A stretch of DNA of 41,604 nt from Aeromicrobium sp. Root472D3 (GTDB lineage: Bacteria > Actinomycetota > Actinomycetes > Propionibacteriales > Nocardioidaceae), in NCBI RefSeq assembly GCF_001426485.1, contig NZ_LMET01000001.1, positions 793,793-835,396 on the forward strand, written 5' to 3'. How positions within the stretch are numbered: the first letter of the stretch is position 1; each line of letters begins with the position of its first letter. A program made the position numbers and the translations under genes. Under the pieces are notes generated by a model. That model saw only the letters and a list, made by a program, of their open reading frames with translations. It had not been told where the DNA came from and did no database searches. This document shows, one piece after another, positions 1-7,106 of this stretch.

Positions 1-89
1 GCGTCCCTTGCCGGGCCCGGTCCGTGCGTGGGCGTAATGACGTCGTGACGCCCGTCACTCCAACGCACAGCACAGAAGTGGAGCACCAG

Positions 90-725
90 ATGAAGATCAA
101 GCACGCAGCCATCGGTACCGCGGCCCTCGCCCTGGCCGGCGTCGCCGTCGCCGGCCCGGCCCTCGCGACCGGCAGCGCCTACACCGTGGCGGTCGGCGGC
201 AGCTCGGCCGCCGGCACCCACACCATCACCGCGGCGTCGTCCGGCACGCTGTCCTTCGCCGTGCCGACCCTGACGATGGGATGCTCCAGCGCGGCCGTCC
301 CGGCGTCGCCGGTGTCGACCGTCGCGAGCGGGACCGGCATCACCGACCTCGCGTCGATCAACAAGATCAACTTCTCCGGCTGCACGGGCCCGGGTGGATC
401 GCTCACGGTCACGACGGTGGGCTCGTGGAAGCTGCACGGCACGGGCGCCGCGACCTCGGGTGCCACCGATGTGGTCGCCGGTCACGTCGACAACATCACG
501 GCCACCGTCAGCAACGCGGTCTGCCGGTTCACCGTGACGGGCAAGGCCGACGGCTCCTTCGACGAGGCCGCCCAGAAGCTCACGGTCGCCGAGACCGGCT
601 TCACCGGCAACCTCAAGGTGTCGAACGTGACCGGCTGCCTCGGTCAGGTCGTCAACGGTCAGAACGCCAACTTCAGCGGCGTCTTCAACGTCGCCTCCGC
701 CGACGGCGCGATCAACGTCAGCTGA
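90..725 (+). CDS. Small secreted protein, paralogue of the gene at 1522
   Basis: A 211-residue exported protein of unknown function. The first ~26 residues form a Sec signal peptide: Lys/His-containing start, an Ala/Val/Leu core, and an A-L-A cleavage site before TGSAYTVAVGG. The mature part is rich in Thr, Ser, Val and Gly, as expected for a beta-sandwich, and has four Cys (in MGC, SGC, AVC and TGC contexts) that are all conserved in the paralogue at 1522, suggesting two disulfides. An in-frame ATG exists at 24, but the ATG at 90 is preferred because it begins the signal peptide and follows a purine-rich GTGGAG at 79-84. The family is not recognised; secretion and relatedness to the 1522 gene are visible, the function is not. 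Confidence 0.85.
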   Translation: MKIKHAAIGTAALALAGVAVAGPALATGSAYTVAVGGSSAAGTHTITAASSGTLSFAVPTLTMGCSSAAVPASPVSTVASGTGITDLASINKINFSGCTGPGGSLTVTTVGSWKLHGTGAATSGATDVVAGHVDNITATVSNAVCRFTVTGKADGSFDEAAQKLTVAETGFTGNLKVSNVTGCLGQVVNGQNANFSGVFNVASADGAINVS

Positions 726-741
726 CGCACCCCCCCGACGT

Positions 742-779
742 CCCGGGCGGGAACGGACCTCCTTCCGCTCCCGCCCGGG
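742..779 (+). terminator. Strong stem-loop after the first secreted-protein gene
   Basis: Arms CCCGGGCGGGA (742-752) and TCCCGCCCGGG (769-779) are perfectly complementary. CGGA (754-757) and TCCG (764-767) extend the stem over one mismatch to a CCTCCT loop. There is no T run, as is usual in high-GC actinobacteria. It lies 17 bp past the stop and 39 bp before the next start, so it is either a terminator or an attenuator. Confidence 0.65.
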
Positions 780-818
780 CGTCGTCCGCACCGACCTCAC
801 TCGATCCAGGAGAACCAC

Positions 819-1451
819 ATGACCACCACCTCTGGCTGGCGCCGCCGCATCGCCGTCGTCGCCTCCGCGTCCGCCCTCGGGCTCGTCCCGATGGCCGCCG
901 CGCACGCCGCCACGATCGTCACGCTCAAGCACGACGCCGTCGGCAGCAGCTACATCAAGAAGACCAAGTCGACGGTCGAGCTGAAGGCCACGACGTTGAC
1001 GACCGATCTCGACATCGACACCGGCGACTTCACGGGTTCGCTGCCGCTGCCCGGCACGTCGACGGAGTTCAAGGCGGCAGGCTTCCTGCCGGTCAAGGCC
1101 AACGTCGACTTCATCCCGGCCGGTCCCGTGACGGGGCACATCGACCTGACCCAGACGCAGGCCAAGGTCAACGCGACGGCGACGTACTACGTCAAGCTGT
1201 CGAACATCAGGATCGTCGGGTTCCCGACGTTCACCGGCAGCAACTGCAAGACCGCGGCACCCGTGAGCATCCCGGTCGGCACTCCTGCCGACGAGGGCTT
1301 CGACATCATCGCGGGCGGCAACCTCACCGGCACCTACACGATCGGCAGCTTCGCGAACTGCGGCCTCAACACGGGCCTGATCAACGCGCTGGTGCCCGGC
1401 GGCGGCAACACCGTCAGCATCCAGGCCAGCAACGGCGTCGTCGTCGAGTAG
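819..1451 (+). CDS. Small secreted protein, family not recognised
   Basis: A 210-residue exported protein. An Arg-rich start (GWRRR) and an Ala/Val/Leu core end at an A-H-A cleavage site near residue 30. The mature chain is dominated by alternating polar and hydrophobic residues with many Thr, Gly and Val, suggesting an all-beta fold, and has only two Cys (in SNC and ANC), possibly one disulfide. It is not obviously homologous to the two flanking secreted proteins despite similar size and composition. The start is well supported: AGGAGA at 808-813 precedes the ATG by 5 bp. It lies between two stem-loops, so it may be transcribed separately or by read-through. Function unknown. Confidence 0.85.
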   Translation: MTTTSGWRRRIAVVASASALGLVPMAAAHAATIVTLKHDAVGSSYIKKTKSTVELKATTLTTDLDIDTGDFTGSLPLPGTSTEFKAAGFLPVKANVDFIPAGPVTGHIDLTQTQAKVNATATYYVKLSNIRIVGFPTFTGSNCKTAAPVSIPVGTPADEGFDIIAGGNLTGTYTIGSFANCGLNTGLINALVPGGGNTVSIQASNGVVVE

Positions 1452-1465
1452 GCATCACCCCCCCC

Positions 1466-1502
1466 GGACCCGACCGGCTCGCGACGCGAGCCGGCCGGGT
1501 CC
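1466..1502 (+). terminator. Long near-perfect stem-loop
   Basis: An 18-bp stem with a single mismatch (1466-1483 against 1485-1502; arms begin GGACCCG and end CGGGTCC), folding tightly around A1484. It is 15 bp downstream of the stop of the secreted-protein gene and 20 bp before the next start. No T tract follows. It is the second such structure separating genes in this trio. Confidence 0.7.
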
Positions 1503-1521
1503 CGTCACGAGAGGGCACCCC

Positions 1522-2154
1522 ATGAGGCTCCAGAAGACACTCGCCGCGGTGGCGCTCGGCACGGCGTCGTTCGCCGCGGCCGGACCCGCGCTCGCGAGCG
1601 GCAGCGCCTACACGGTCGCCGTCGGTGGCAGCTCCGCCACGGCCGCCCACCCCTTCACCGCTGCGACGACGGGGGCAGTCGCGTGGAGCACGCCGACGCT
1701 GAGCTTCGGCTGCAGCGGCGCATCCGTGCCGGCCAGCCCGCCGTCGACCGTCTCGTCCGGTGCAGGTGTGACAGACGTGCTGACGGTGAACGAGGTGTCG
1801 TTCACCGGGTGCACGGTGCCGTTGGGTGCGCTGTCGGTGTCGGCGCCCACCCCGTGGCGGTTCCACGGGTCGAGCCCTTCGGCGCCCGGATCTGCCGACG
1901 TGGTGGCTGGTCACGTCGAGGGCTTCAGCGCCACGTGGTCCAACGCGGCCTGCAGGTTCACGGTGACCGGCACGGCCGACGCTTCCTTCGACGAGGCTGC
2001 ACAGCGCCTGACGATCGCCGAGACAGGACATACCGGCGACCTCGTCTCGTCGAACGTCGTGGGCTGCTTGGGACAGGTTCGCAATGGTCAGCCGTTCGAC
2101 GTCAAGGCTTACTTCGCGGTCTCGTCGCCGGACGGGGTCATCGACCTGAGCTGA
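1522..2154 (+). CDS. Small secreted protein, paralogue of the gene at 90
   Basis: A 210-residue exported protein homologous to the 90-725 product along its whole length. Shared blocks include GSAYTVAVGGSSA after the signal peptide, CRFTVTG, DEAAQ, AETG and GCLGQV, and all four Cys are in the same places. The signal peptide ends at A-L-A near residue 25. The ATG follows GAGAGG at about 1509-1514. The duplicate pair flanks an unrelated secreted gene, so this is either an old tandem duplication with an insertion or a set of surface proteins encoded together. No enzymatic motif is visible. A structural or surface role is only a guess. Confidence 0.85.
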   Translation: MRLQKTLAAVALGTASFAAAGPALASGSAYTVAVGGSSATAAHPFTAATTGAVAWSTPTLSFGCSGASVPASPPSTVSSGAGVTDVLTVNEVSFTGCTVPLGALSVSAPTPWRFHGSSPSAPGSADVVAGHVEGFSATWSNAACRFTVTGTADASFDEAAQRLTIAETGHTGDLVSSNVVGCLGQVRNGQPFDVKAYFAVSSPDGVIDLS

Positions 2155-2212
2155 TGTGCACAGGTGCCTCGGATCCGGCCTCACCGCGACGCCGGGATGG
2201 GATGATGAGGGG

Positions 2213-2268
2213 GCGGGCCCGGGCAGCTGATCCTTCGTGCGTTGGAAACGGTGACCGCCCGGGTCCGC
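2213..2268. terminator. Possible bidirectional terminator between convergent genes
   Basis: GCGGGCCCGGGC (2213-2224) and GCCCGGGTCCGC (2257-2268) are complementary except for one position, with a loop of about 32 nt. It sits between the secreted protein (plus) and the XRE gene (minus), which converge here. The long loop makes this a weak call. Confidence 0.3.
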
Positions 2269-2287
2269 ACCCCGGGACGTCGGGGCG

Positions 2288-2518
2288 TCAGTCCTTCAGC
2301 AGGTCGAGCGGCGCCATGTCGAGGCTCGCCGCGAGCTGCTCGACCGACGCGAGCGTCAGGTTGCGCTCGCCGCGCTCGACCGACCCGAGGAACGTGCGGT
2401 GGTAGCCCAGCCGCTCGGCCATCGCCTCCTGGCTCAGGCCCAGCGCCTGGCGCTGCTCGCGCAGTCGCCGGCCCACGATCTTCTGCAGCTCAGATGTCAC
2501 CCTGCCACTGTGGGGCAT
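2288..2518 (-). CDS. XRE-family helix-turn-helix regulator
   Basis: A 76-residue protein that is essentially one Cro/C1-type HTH domain. It contains LREQRQALGLSQEAMAERLG, with the turn and recognition helix at YHRTFLGSVERGERN, followed by the final helices and a short tail. It probably binds DNA as a dimer and has no sensory domain. The ATG at 2518 abuts a perfect inverted repeat (2519-2554) and has no clear ribosome site; an in-frame GTG at 2500 is an alternative start. It lies 47 bp downstream of the DUF6907-like gene on the same strand, so the two may form a two-gene unit. Autoregulation through the adjacent palindrome is inferred. Confidence 0.85.
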   Translation of the reverse strand: MPHSGRVTSELQKIVGRRLREQRQALGLSQEAMAERLGYHRTFLGSVERGERNLTLASVEQLAASLDMAPLDLLKD

Positions 2519-2554
2519 GCGCTACTCATCGGTCTACACACCGATGAGTAGCGC
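2519..2554. promoter_or_regulatory. Perfect 15-bp inverted repeat abutting the XRE start
   Basis: GCGCTACTCATCGGT (2519-2533) and ACCGATGAGTAGCGC (2540-2554) are exact reverse complements around a CTACAC spacer. The left arm touches the ATG of the XRE gene and the right arm is 11 bp from the stop of the upstream DUF6907-like gene. It could be the XRE operator or an intergenic terminator. The arm core ATGAGTAGC recurs at 3000-3008, and a relaxed copy, ACCGATCAGTAGCGG, lies at 32345-32359. This favours a protein-binding site. Confidence 0.55.
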
Positions 2555-2565
2555 GCGGACGCTTC

Positions 2566-2889
2566 TCAGCCCGCATGGGTGAGCAGGCTCGTCAGGGCGC
2601 TGGCGACCCGGGCCGCGCTGTCGCGCGCGAGGTAGAGGTGCTGCCCGTCGCGCTCGGGCTCGCCGACCAGCACCCAGTCGTCGAGCTCGTCGCAGCGCCG
2701 CGACATCACGACGACGAGATCGGTCGTCGCCGCGTGGCTGGGGCCCGGTCCGAGGGTCGCCGGGACGTGCAGCGTGACGCTGTCGTGGTAGCGGTCGTCG
2801 GGCGGATCGTGCTCGGCGTGCACGACGACGCACCAGGGCGGGCAGGTGTCGCGCTGCCACGAGGGGCGCGAGGTCGAGTGTGCAGTCAT
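2566..2889 (-). CDS. DUF6907-like small protein
   Basis: A 107-residue cytoplasmic protein. Near the N-terminus it has CPPWCVVVHAEH, a CPxWC-type signature followed by a His, then a middle part with HDSVTLHVPA, and a C-terminal segment that reads like a short amphipathic helix (ARDSAARVASALTSLL). The CPxWC...H layout matches what I recall of the actinobacterial DUF6907 family, which is small, of unknown function and often beside regulators. The start at 2889 (MTAHSTS) is chosen over the longer 2955 start because the extra residues look non-coding. It is upstream of, and co-oriented with, the XRE gene. The Cys/His cluster could bind a metal, but that is not shown. Confidence 0.7.
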   Translation of the reverse strand: MTAHSTSRPSWQRDTCPPWCVVVHAEHDPPDDRYHDSVTLHVPATLGPGPSHAATTDLVVVMSRRCDELDDWVLVGEPERDGQHLYLARDSAARVASALTSLLTHAG

Positions 2890-3194
2890 GAGATCCCTTC
2901 GTCGCACGGTGTGCGACTTCTCATCCGACGGTAGAGACAGCCCCGGACACGACACGCGGGGTGGAGGAGGCGTTGTGGACGATGCCAGTATGGCGACTCA
3001 TGAGTAGCAACGGTAGTCGCCGGGCGCGCGGCGGCAAGAACTTGTGAGGTGCATGACAAGAAACCGACGAGTTCGGCACAGATCGTCCCGAAGGTCTGGC
3101 GTCGTGACGCGTGACACACCTAGGTTCTGCGGAGGCACCCCCGTCGGGGGACGGGCGGTGCCGTGAACCACACCGTCGAAACGCGAGGGACACC
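2890..3194. promoter_or_regulatory. Divergent control region between the DUF6907-like gene and the mce operon
   Basis: These 305 bp contain no convincing gene. They hold a 10-bp palindrome ACTCATGAGT (2996-3005) continuing into AGC, a CTTGT-N10-ACAAG repeat (3041-3060), and a likely structured leader in which GGCAC and GTGCC arms flank CCCCGTCGGGG (about 3135-3165). GAGGGA at 3185-3190 is the ribosome site of the mce operon. CTAGGTT near 3120 could supply a -10 element. Confidence 0.5.
3031..3060. repeat. Shared CTTGT-N10-ACAAG element, copy A
   Basis: Arms CTTGT (3041-3045) and ACAAG (3056-3060), preceded by GCGGCAAGAA. A second copy at 32289-32320 has the same spacing and the same left flank. 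The two agree at 26 of 31 positions counted by eye, well beyond the palindrome arms. It lies 135 bp upstream of the mce start. A regulator site or a small dispersed repeat are both possible. Confidence 0.5.
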
Positions 3195-4970
3195 ATGGGT
3201 GGAAGTGTCGAGGTCACGGGCCTGACGAAGAGCTACGGCCGGCAGAACATCTGGCGCGACGTCTCGCTGACGTTCCCGCCCGGTGAGATCACCGCGCTGC
3301 TCGGTCCGTCCGGCACGGGCAAGTCGGTCTTCCTCAAGTCGATCATGGGCATCGTCGAGCCCGAGGCCGGATCGATCCTGATCGACGGCGAGGACATGGT
3401 CGCGGCCAGGGAGTCGCAGCGCCTCGAGATGCGCAAGAAGTTCGGCGTGCTGTTCCAGGACGGCGCCCTGTTCGGGTCGATGAACGTGTACGACAACGTG
3501 GCCTTCCCGCTGCGCGAGCACACCCGCAAGGGCGAGGCCGAGATCCGCGAGATCGTCATGGAGAAGCTCGAGATGGTCGGCCTCGTCGGCCAGCACCACA
3601 AGGTGCCCGGCGAGATCTCCGGCGGCATGAAGAAGCGCGCCGGCCTGGCCCGCTCGCTCGTGACCGATCCCGAGATCATCCTGATCGACGAGCCCGACTC
3701 GGGCCTCGACCCCGTCCGCACGTCGAACCTCGCCCAGCTGCTGGTCGAGGTCAACACCGCGACCGACGCGACGATGCTCGTCGTGACGCACAACATCGAG
3801 CTGGCGCGCACGATGCCCGACAACCTGGGCATGCTCTACCGCCGCGAGCTCGTGATGTTCGGCCCGCGCGAGGAGTTCCTGCTGACCGACCACCCGGTCG
3901 TCTCGCAGTTCATGAGCGGCGACCCCGACGGCCCGATCGGCATGAGCGAGGAGACCGACCACCGCAGCAGCGACCTGTTCGACGAGCCCGTCGACTACTC
4001 GGCCGGCCCCAGCGGCACGGCCGTCATGTCGCGGCACGCCGGGGCGCGGGCCATCGAGGTGCTGCCGCGCCAGCTCGAGCCGCGCTCGGGCGCGGTCCGC
4101 GCCGGCCAGCAGCGGCACCGCGAGCGCGTCAGCTCCGGTGGCGCACGGCTGTACGTCGCCGACGACGAGGAGAAGGAGCGAGTCGCGGGCGTCCCCCTCC
4201 TGGGCATGGTCGGGCGCGGCCTGACGGTCGTCGGCGACGTGTTCGCGCTGGGCCTCGACACGGCCCGTGCCTCGGTGCGCCGGCCGTTCGCCACCCGCGA
4301 GGTGCTCGAGCAGTTCTGGTTCGTCGTCAGCGTCTCGTGGATCCCGGCGATCCTCGTCGCGATCCCGTTCGGCGCCGTCATCGCCCTGCAGCTCGGCACC
4401 CTGACGGTGCAGGTCGGAGCGCAGTCGTTCACGGGCGCGGCCAGCGTGCTGGCCGTCATCCAGCAGGCGGCTCCCATCGTCACGACGCTCGTCATCGCGG
4501 GGGCCGGGGGCGCCGCGATCTGCGCCGACCTCGGCTCGCGGCGCATCCGCGACGAGATCGACGCGATGCGCGTCATGGGCGTCTCGCCCGTGCAGCGGCT
4601 CGTCGTGCCGCGCGTGCTGGCCTGCATCGCCGCGGCGGTGCTGCTCAACGGGCTCGTCTCGGTCGTCGGCGTGCTCGGGGGCTACGTCTTCAACGTCATC
4701 GTGCAGGGCGGCACCCCCGGTGCGTACCTCGCCAGCTTCACGGCGCTCGCGCAGATCCAGGACCTCTACGTCGGCGAGCTCAAGGCCGTCGTCTTCGGCT
4801 TCATCGCCGGCGTGATCGCGTGCCACCGCGGCCTCAACACCGCGCCCGGGCCCAAGGGCGTCGGCGACTCGGTCAACCAGTCGGTCGTCGTGACGTTCCT
4901 GATGCTGTTCTTCGTCAACTTCGTGATCACCACGCTGTACCTGCAGCTGGTGCCGGGCAAGGGAGCCTGA
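3195..4970 (+). CDS. MceG-YrbEA fusion: Mce transporter ATPase joined to MlaE-type permease
   Basis: A 591-residue protein that energises and forms half the membrane channel of an Mce lipid importer. Residues ~1-250 are an ABC ATPase: Walker A GPSGTGKS (37-44), Q-loop at Q88, signature ISGGMKKR (141-148), Walker B ILIDEPD (162-168), switch His 199. After a polar linker (~250-335) resembling the C-terminal tail of MceG, residues ~340-591 are an MlaE/YrbE permease with about five to six hydrophobic segments and the DEIDAMRVMGVSP loop. In Mycobacterium, MceG and YrbEA are separate proteins, so the fusion is unusual. The start at 3195 (GAGGGA, then ATG) is preferred over an upstream ATG at 3111. 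It is the first gene of the operon, 1 bp before yrbEB. Confidence 0.9.
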   Translation: MGGSVEVTGLTKSYGRQNIWRDVSLTFPPGEITALLGPSGTGKSVFLKSIMGIVEPEAGSILIDGEDMVAARESQRLEMRKKFGVLFQDGALFGSMNVYDNVAFPLREHTRKGEAEIREIVMEKLEMVGLVGQHHKVPGEISGGMKKRAGLARSLVTDPEIILIDEPDSGLDPVRTSNLAQLLVEVNTATDATMLVVTHNIELARTMPDNLGMLYRRELVMFGPREEFLLTDHPVVSQFMSGDPDGPIGMSEETDHRSSDLFDEPVDYSAGPSGTAVMSRHAGARAIEVLPRQLEPRSGAVRAGQQRHRERVSSGGARLYVADDEEKERVAGVPLLGMVGRGLTVVGDVFALGLDTARASVRRPFATREVLEQFWFVVSVSWIPAILVAIPFGAVIALQLGTLTVQVGAQSFTGAASVLAVIQQAAPIVTTLVIAGAGGAAICADLGSRRIRDEIDAMRVMGVSPVQRLVVPRVLACIAAAVLLNGLVSVVGVLGGYVFNVIVQGGTPGAYLASFTALAQIQDLYVGELKAVVFGFIAGVIACHRGLNTAPGPKGVGDSVNQSVVVTFLMLFFVNFVITTLYLQLVPGKGA

Positions 4971-4971
4971 C

Positions 4972-5811
4972 ATGACCGCACACGCGCCCCGCGAGCCCCG
5001 CTGGTTCGACCGGCCCGTCGACCGCCTGGCCGACATGGGCCAGGACATCCGCTTCCACGGCCGGGTGCTGGCCTGGATCCCCGCGACGCTGCGCCGTTAC
5101 CCCAAGGACGTCCTGCGGCTGCTGTCGGAGGTCAGCTTCGGCTCCGGCGCCCTGGCCGTGATCGGCGGCACGATCGGCGTGATGCTCGGCATGACGCTGT
5201 TCGTCGGCAGCGTCGTCGGCATGCAGGGCTACGCGGCCCTCGACCAGATCGGCACGTCGACGCTCAACGGCTTCATCTCGGCCTACTTCAACACCCGCGA
5301 GATCGCGCCGCTCGTGGCGGCCCTGGCCCTGTCGGCGACCGTCGGCTCGGGCTTCACGGCCCAGCTCGGCGCGATGCGGATCAACGAAGAGGTCGACGCG
5401 CTGACGGTCATGGCCGTGCCGAGCGTGCCGTACCTCGTCACGACACGCGTCATCGCCGGCTTCATCGCGATCATCCCGTTGTACGTCGTCGGCCTGCTGA
5501 CGTCGTACGCCGGCGCGCGCTTCGTGACGATCTACCTGTACGGCCAGTCACCCGGCACGTACGACCACTACTTCAACCTGTTCCTGCCGCCGATCGACAT
5601 CCTGCTGTCGTTCGTCAAGGTGCTGATCTTCTCGGTGCTGATCATCCTGATCCACTGCCGTCTGGGCTTCAAGGCCGCGGGCGGGCCTGCCGGAGTGGGC
5701 ATCGCGGTCGGCACGGCCGTGCGACGCAGCATCGTGACCGTCGCGGTGCTCGACCTCCTGCTGTCGATGGCGCTGTGGGGCACCACGACCACGGTCAGGA
5801 TCGCCGGATGA
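4972..5811 (+). CDS. yrbEB: YrbEB, MlaE-type permease of the Mce importer
   Basis: A 279-residue integral membrane protein of the MlaE family and the second permease half of the importer. After a cytoplasmic N-terminal helix it has hydrophobic segments around VIGGTIGVMLGMTLFVG and GFIAIIPLYVVGLL, plus further segments near the C-terminus. The family's conserved cytoplasmic loop is MRINEEVDALTVM, the counterpart of DEIDAMRVM in the fused partner. It starts 1 bp after the fusion gene stops and its TGA overlaps the ATG of the first mce gene, so translation is probably coupled. The symbol is positional, as the second YrbE of an mce operon. Confidence 0.9.
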   Translation: MTAHAPREPRWFDRPVDRLADMGQDIRFHGRVLAWIPATLRRYPKDVLRLLSEVSFGSGALAVIGGTIGVMLGMTLFVGSVVGMQGYAALDQIGTSTLNGFISAYFNTREIAPLVAALALSATVGSGFTAQLGAMRINEEVDALTVMAVPSVPYLVTTRVIAGFIAIIPLYVVGLLTSYAGARFVTIYLYGQSPGTYDHYFNLFLPPIDILLSFVKVLIFSVLIILIHCRLGFKAAGGPAGVGIAVGTAVRRSIVTVAVLDLLLSMALWGTTTTVRIAG

Positions 5812-7106
5812 GCCGGCGACTCGTCGACGTGGGCCTCGGCCTGGGCTACGTCGCCCTGGCGCTGGGGCTCGTGGCCGTCGCGGTGCTGACGTACGACCGC
5901 GCCTTCGTGGCCAGCACCGACGTCGACCTGCGCACCGGCCCCGTCGGCAACGCGCTGCAGAAGGGCTCGGACGTCAAGCTCAACGGCGTGCCGGTCGGCA
6001 CGGTGGCCAGGGTGTCGTCCGACGCCGACGGAGCCGTCGTCGAGCTGGCCCTCGAGCCCGGCACGGCCGAGCAGCTGCCGCGCGACACCACGGCCCGGCT
6101 GCTGCCCAAGACGCTGTTCGGCGAGCGCTACGTCTCGCTGGTGACCCCCGCGTCGGCGACCGACACGGGCCTCTCGTCGGGCGACGTGATCCAGCAGGAC
6201 ACCAGCGACGAGTCCGTCGAGCTCGAGCAGGTCTTCGACGAGCTGCTGCCGGTGCTCAACTCGATCCAGCCCGAGAAGCTGTCGGCCACGCTCGGCGAGC
6301 TGTCGACGACGCTGCGGGGCCGCGGCGACCAGATCGGCGACACGCTGACGACGTTCGGCTCCTACCTCGACAGGCTCAACCCGCTGGTGCCGCAGATGAC
6401 CGACGACCTCGACCGTCTCGGCCGGGTCGCCCGCGTCTACGACGCCGCGGCACCCGATCTGCTCGACGCCCTCGACACCCTGACCACGACGTCGCGCACG
6501 CTGGTCGCCCAGCAGACGACGCTCAAGGACATCTACGCGACCGTGATCGGCTCGGCCGACTCGGCCGAGGGCTTCGTCAGCGACAACCGGCAGACGATCG
6601 AGGTCCTGGCCGACGAGAGCCGGGCCGCGCTCGAGGCCGTCGAGCCGTACGCCAGGCAGTTCCCGTGCCTGTTCAAGTCGGCGCGCGAGTACATCCCCGC
6701 GATGGACAAGGTGCTCGGCAAGGGCACCGACGAGCCCGGCCTGCACGTGCGGCTCAACGTCGTCCCGAGCCGCGGCAAGTACCTCGCCGGCAAGGACGCC
6801 GTGACGTTCGCGTCGGGGCGGCAGGCACGCTGCCCCTACGTCACCGGCAAGGTCGGCACGACGCCGGCCCGGAGCACCGCCGCCGCGGCGGCGGGCGAGC
6901 CCGAGACCATCGCGCCGCCGCGCACGACGATCCCCGAGCGCATCGGCGCCGGCGCTGGGCTCGGCCAGGCCAACTCGCCCGCCGAGAACCAGCTCGTCGC
7001 CGAGATCGTCGCCCCGTCGCAGGGCATCGCGCCCGACGACTACCCGTCGTGGAGCAGCCTGCTCCTCGGACCGTCGCTGCGCGGCACGCAGGTGGTGCTG
7101 AGATGA
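5808..7106 (+). CDS. MceA-type lipid-import protein
   Basis: A 432-residue membrane-anchored Mce protein. A single N-terminal hydrophobic segment (residues ~10-28) is followed by an MlaD/Mce domain starting around TDVDLRTGP, with the typical G.DVKLNGVPVGTV motif and GERYVSL. A long helical region with many Asp/Leu repeats follows; in the family it forms the shaft that carries lipids across the envelope. The Ala/Pro/Thr-rich C-terminal part is probably flexible. It is first in the six-gene mce series and therefore takes the MceA position. Its ATG overlaps the yrbEB stop by 4 bp. Substrate cannot be told from sequence; sterols, fatty acids and other lipids are all known for the family. Confidence 0.88.
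   Translation: MSRRLVDVGLGLGYVALALGLVAVAVLTYDRAFVASTDVDLRTGPVGNALQKGSDVKLNGVPVGTVARVSSDADGAVVELALEPGTAEQLPRDTTARLLPKTLFGERYVSLVTPASATDTGLSSGDVIQQDTSDESVELEQVFDELLPVLNSIQPEKLSATLGELSTTLRGRGDQIGDTLTTFGSYLDRLNPLVPQMTDDLDRLGRVARVYDAAAPDLLDALDTLTTTSRTLVAQQTTLKDIYATVIGSADSAEGFVSDNRQTIEVLADESRAALEAVEPYARQFPCLFKSAREYIPAMDKVLGKGTDEPGLHVRLNVVPSRGKYLAGKDAVTFASGRQARCPYVTGKVGTTPARSTAAAAAGEPETIAPPRTTIPERIGAGAGLGQANSPAENQLVAEIVAPSQGIAPDDYPSWSSLLLGPSLRGTQVVLR

Noticed and set aside
3120..5048. A long minus-strand open frame opposite the ATPase-permease fusion
   Set aside because: It is a by-product of GC-rich codon bias; the product is an Arg/Asp/His-rich sequence without domains, and the plus-strand genes have clear motifs.
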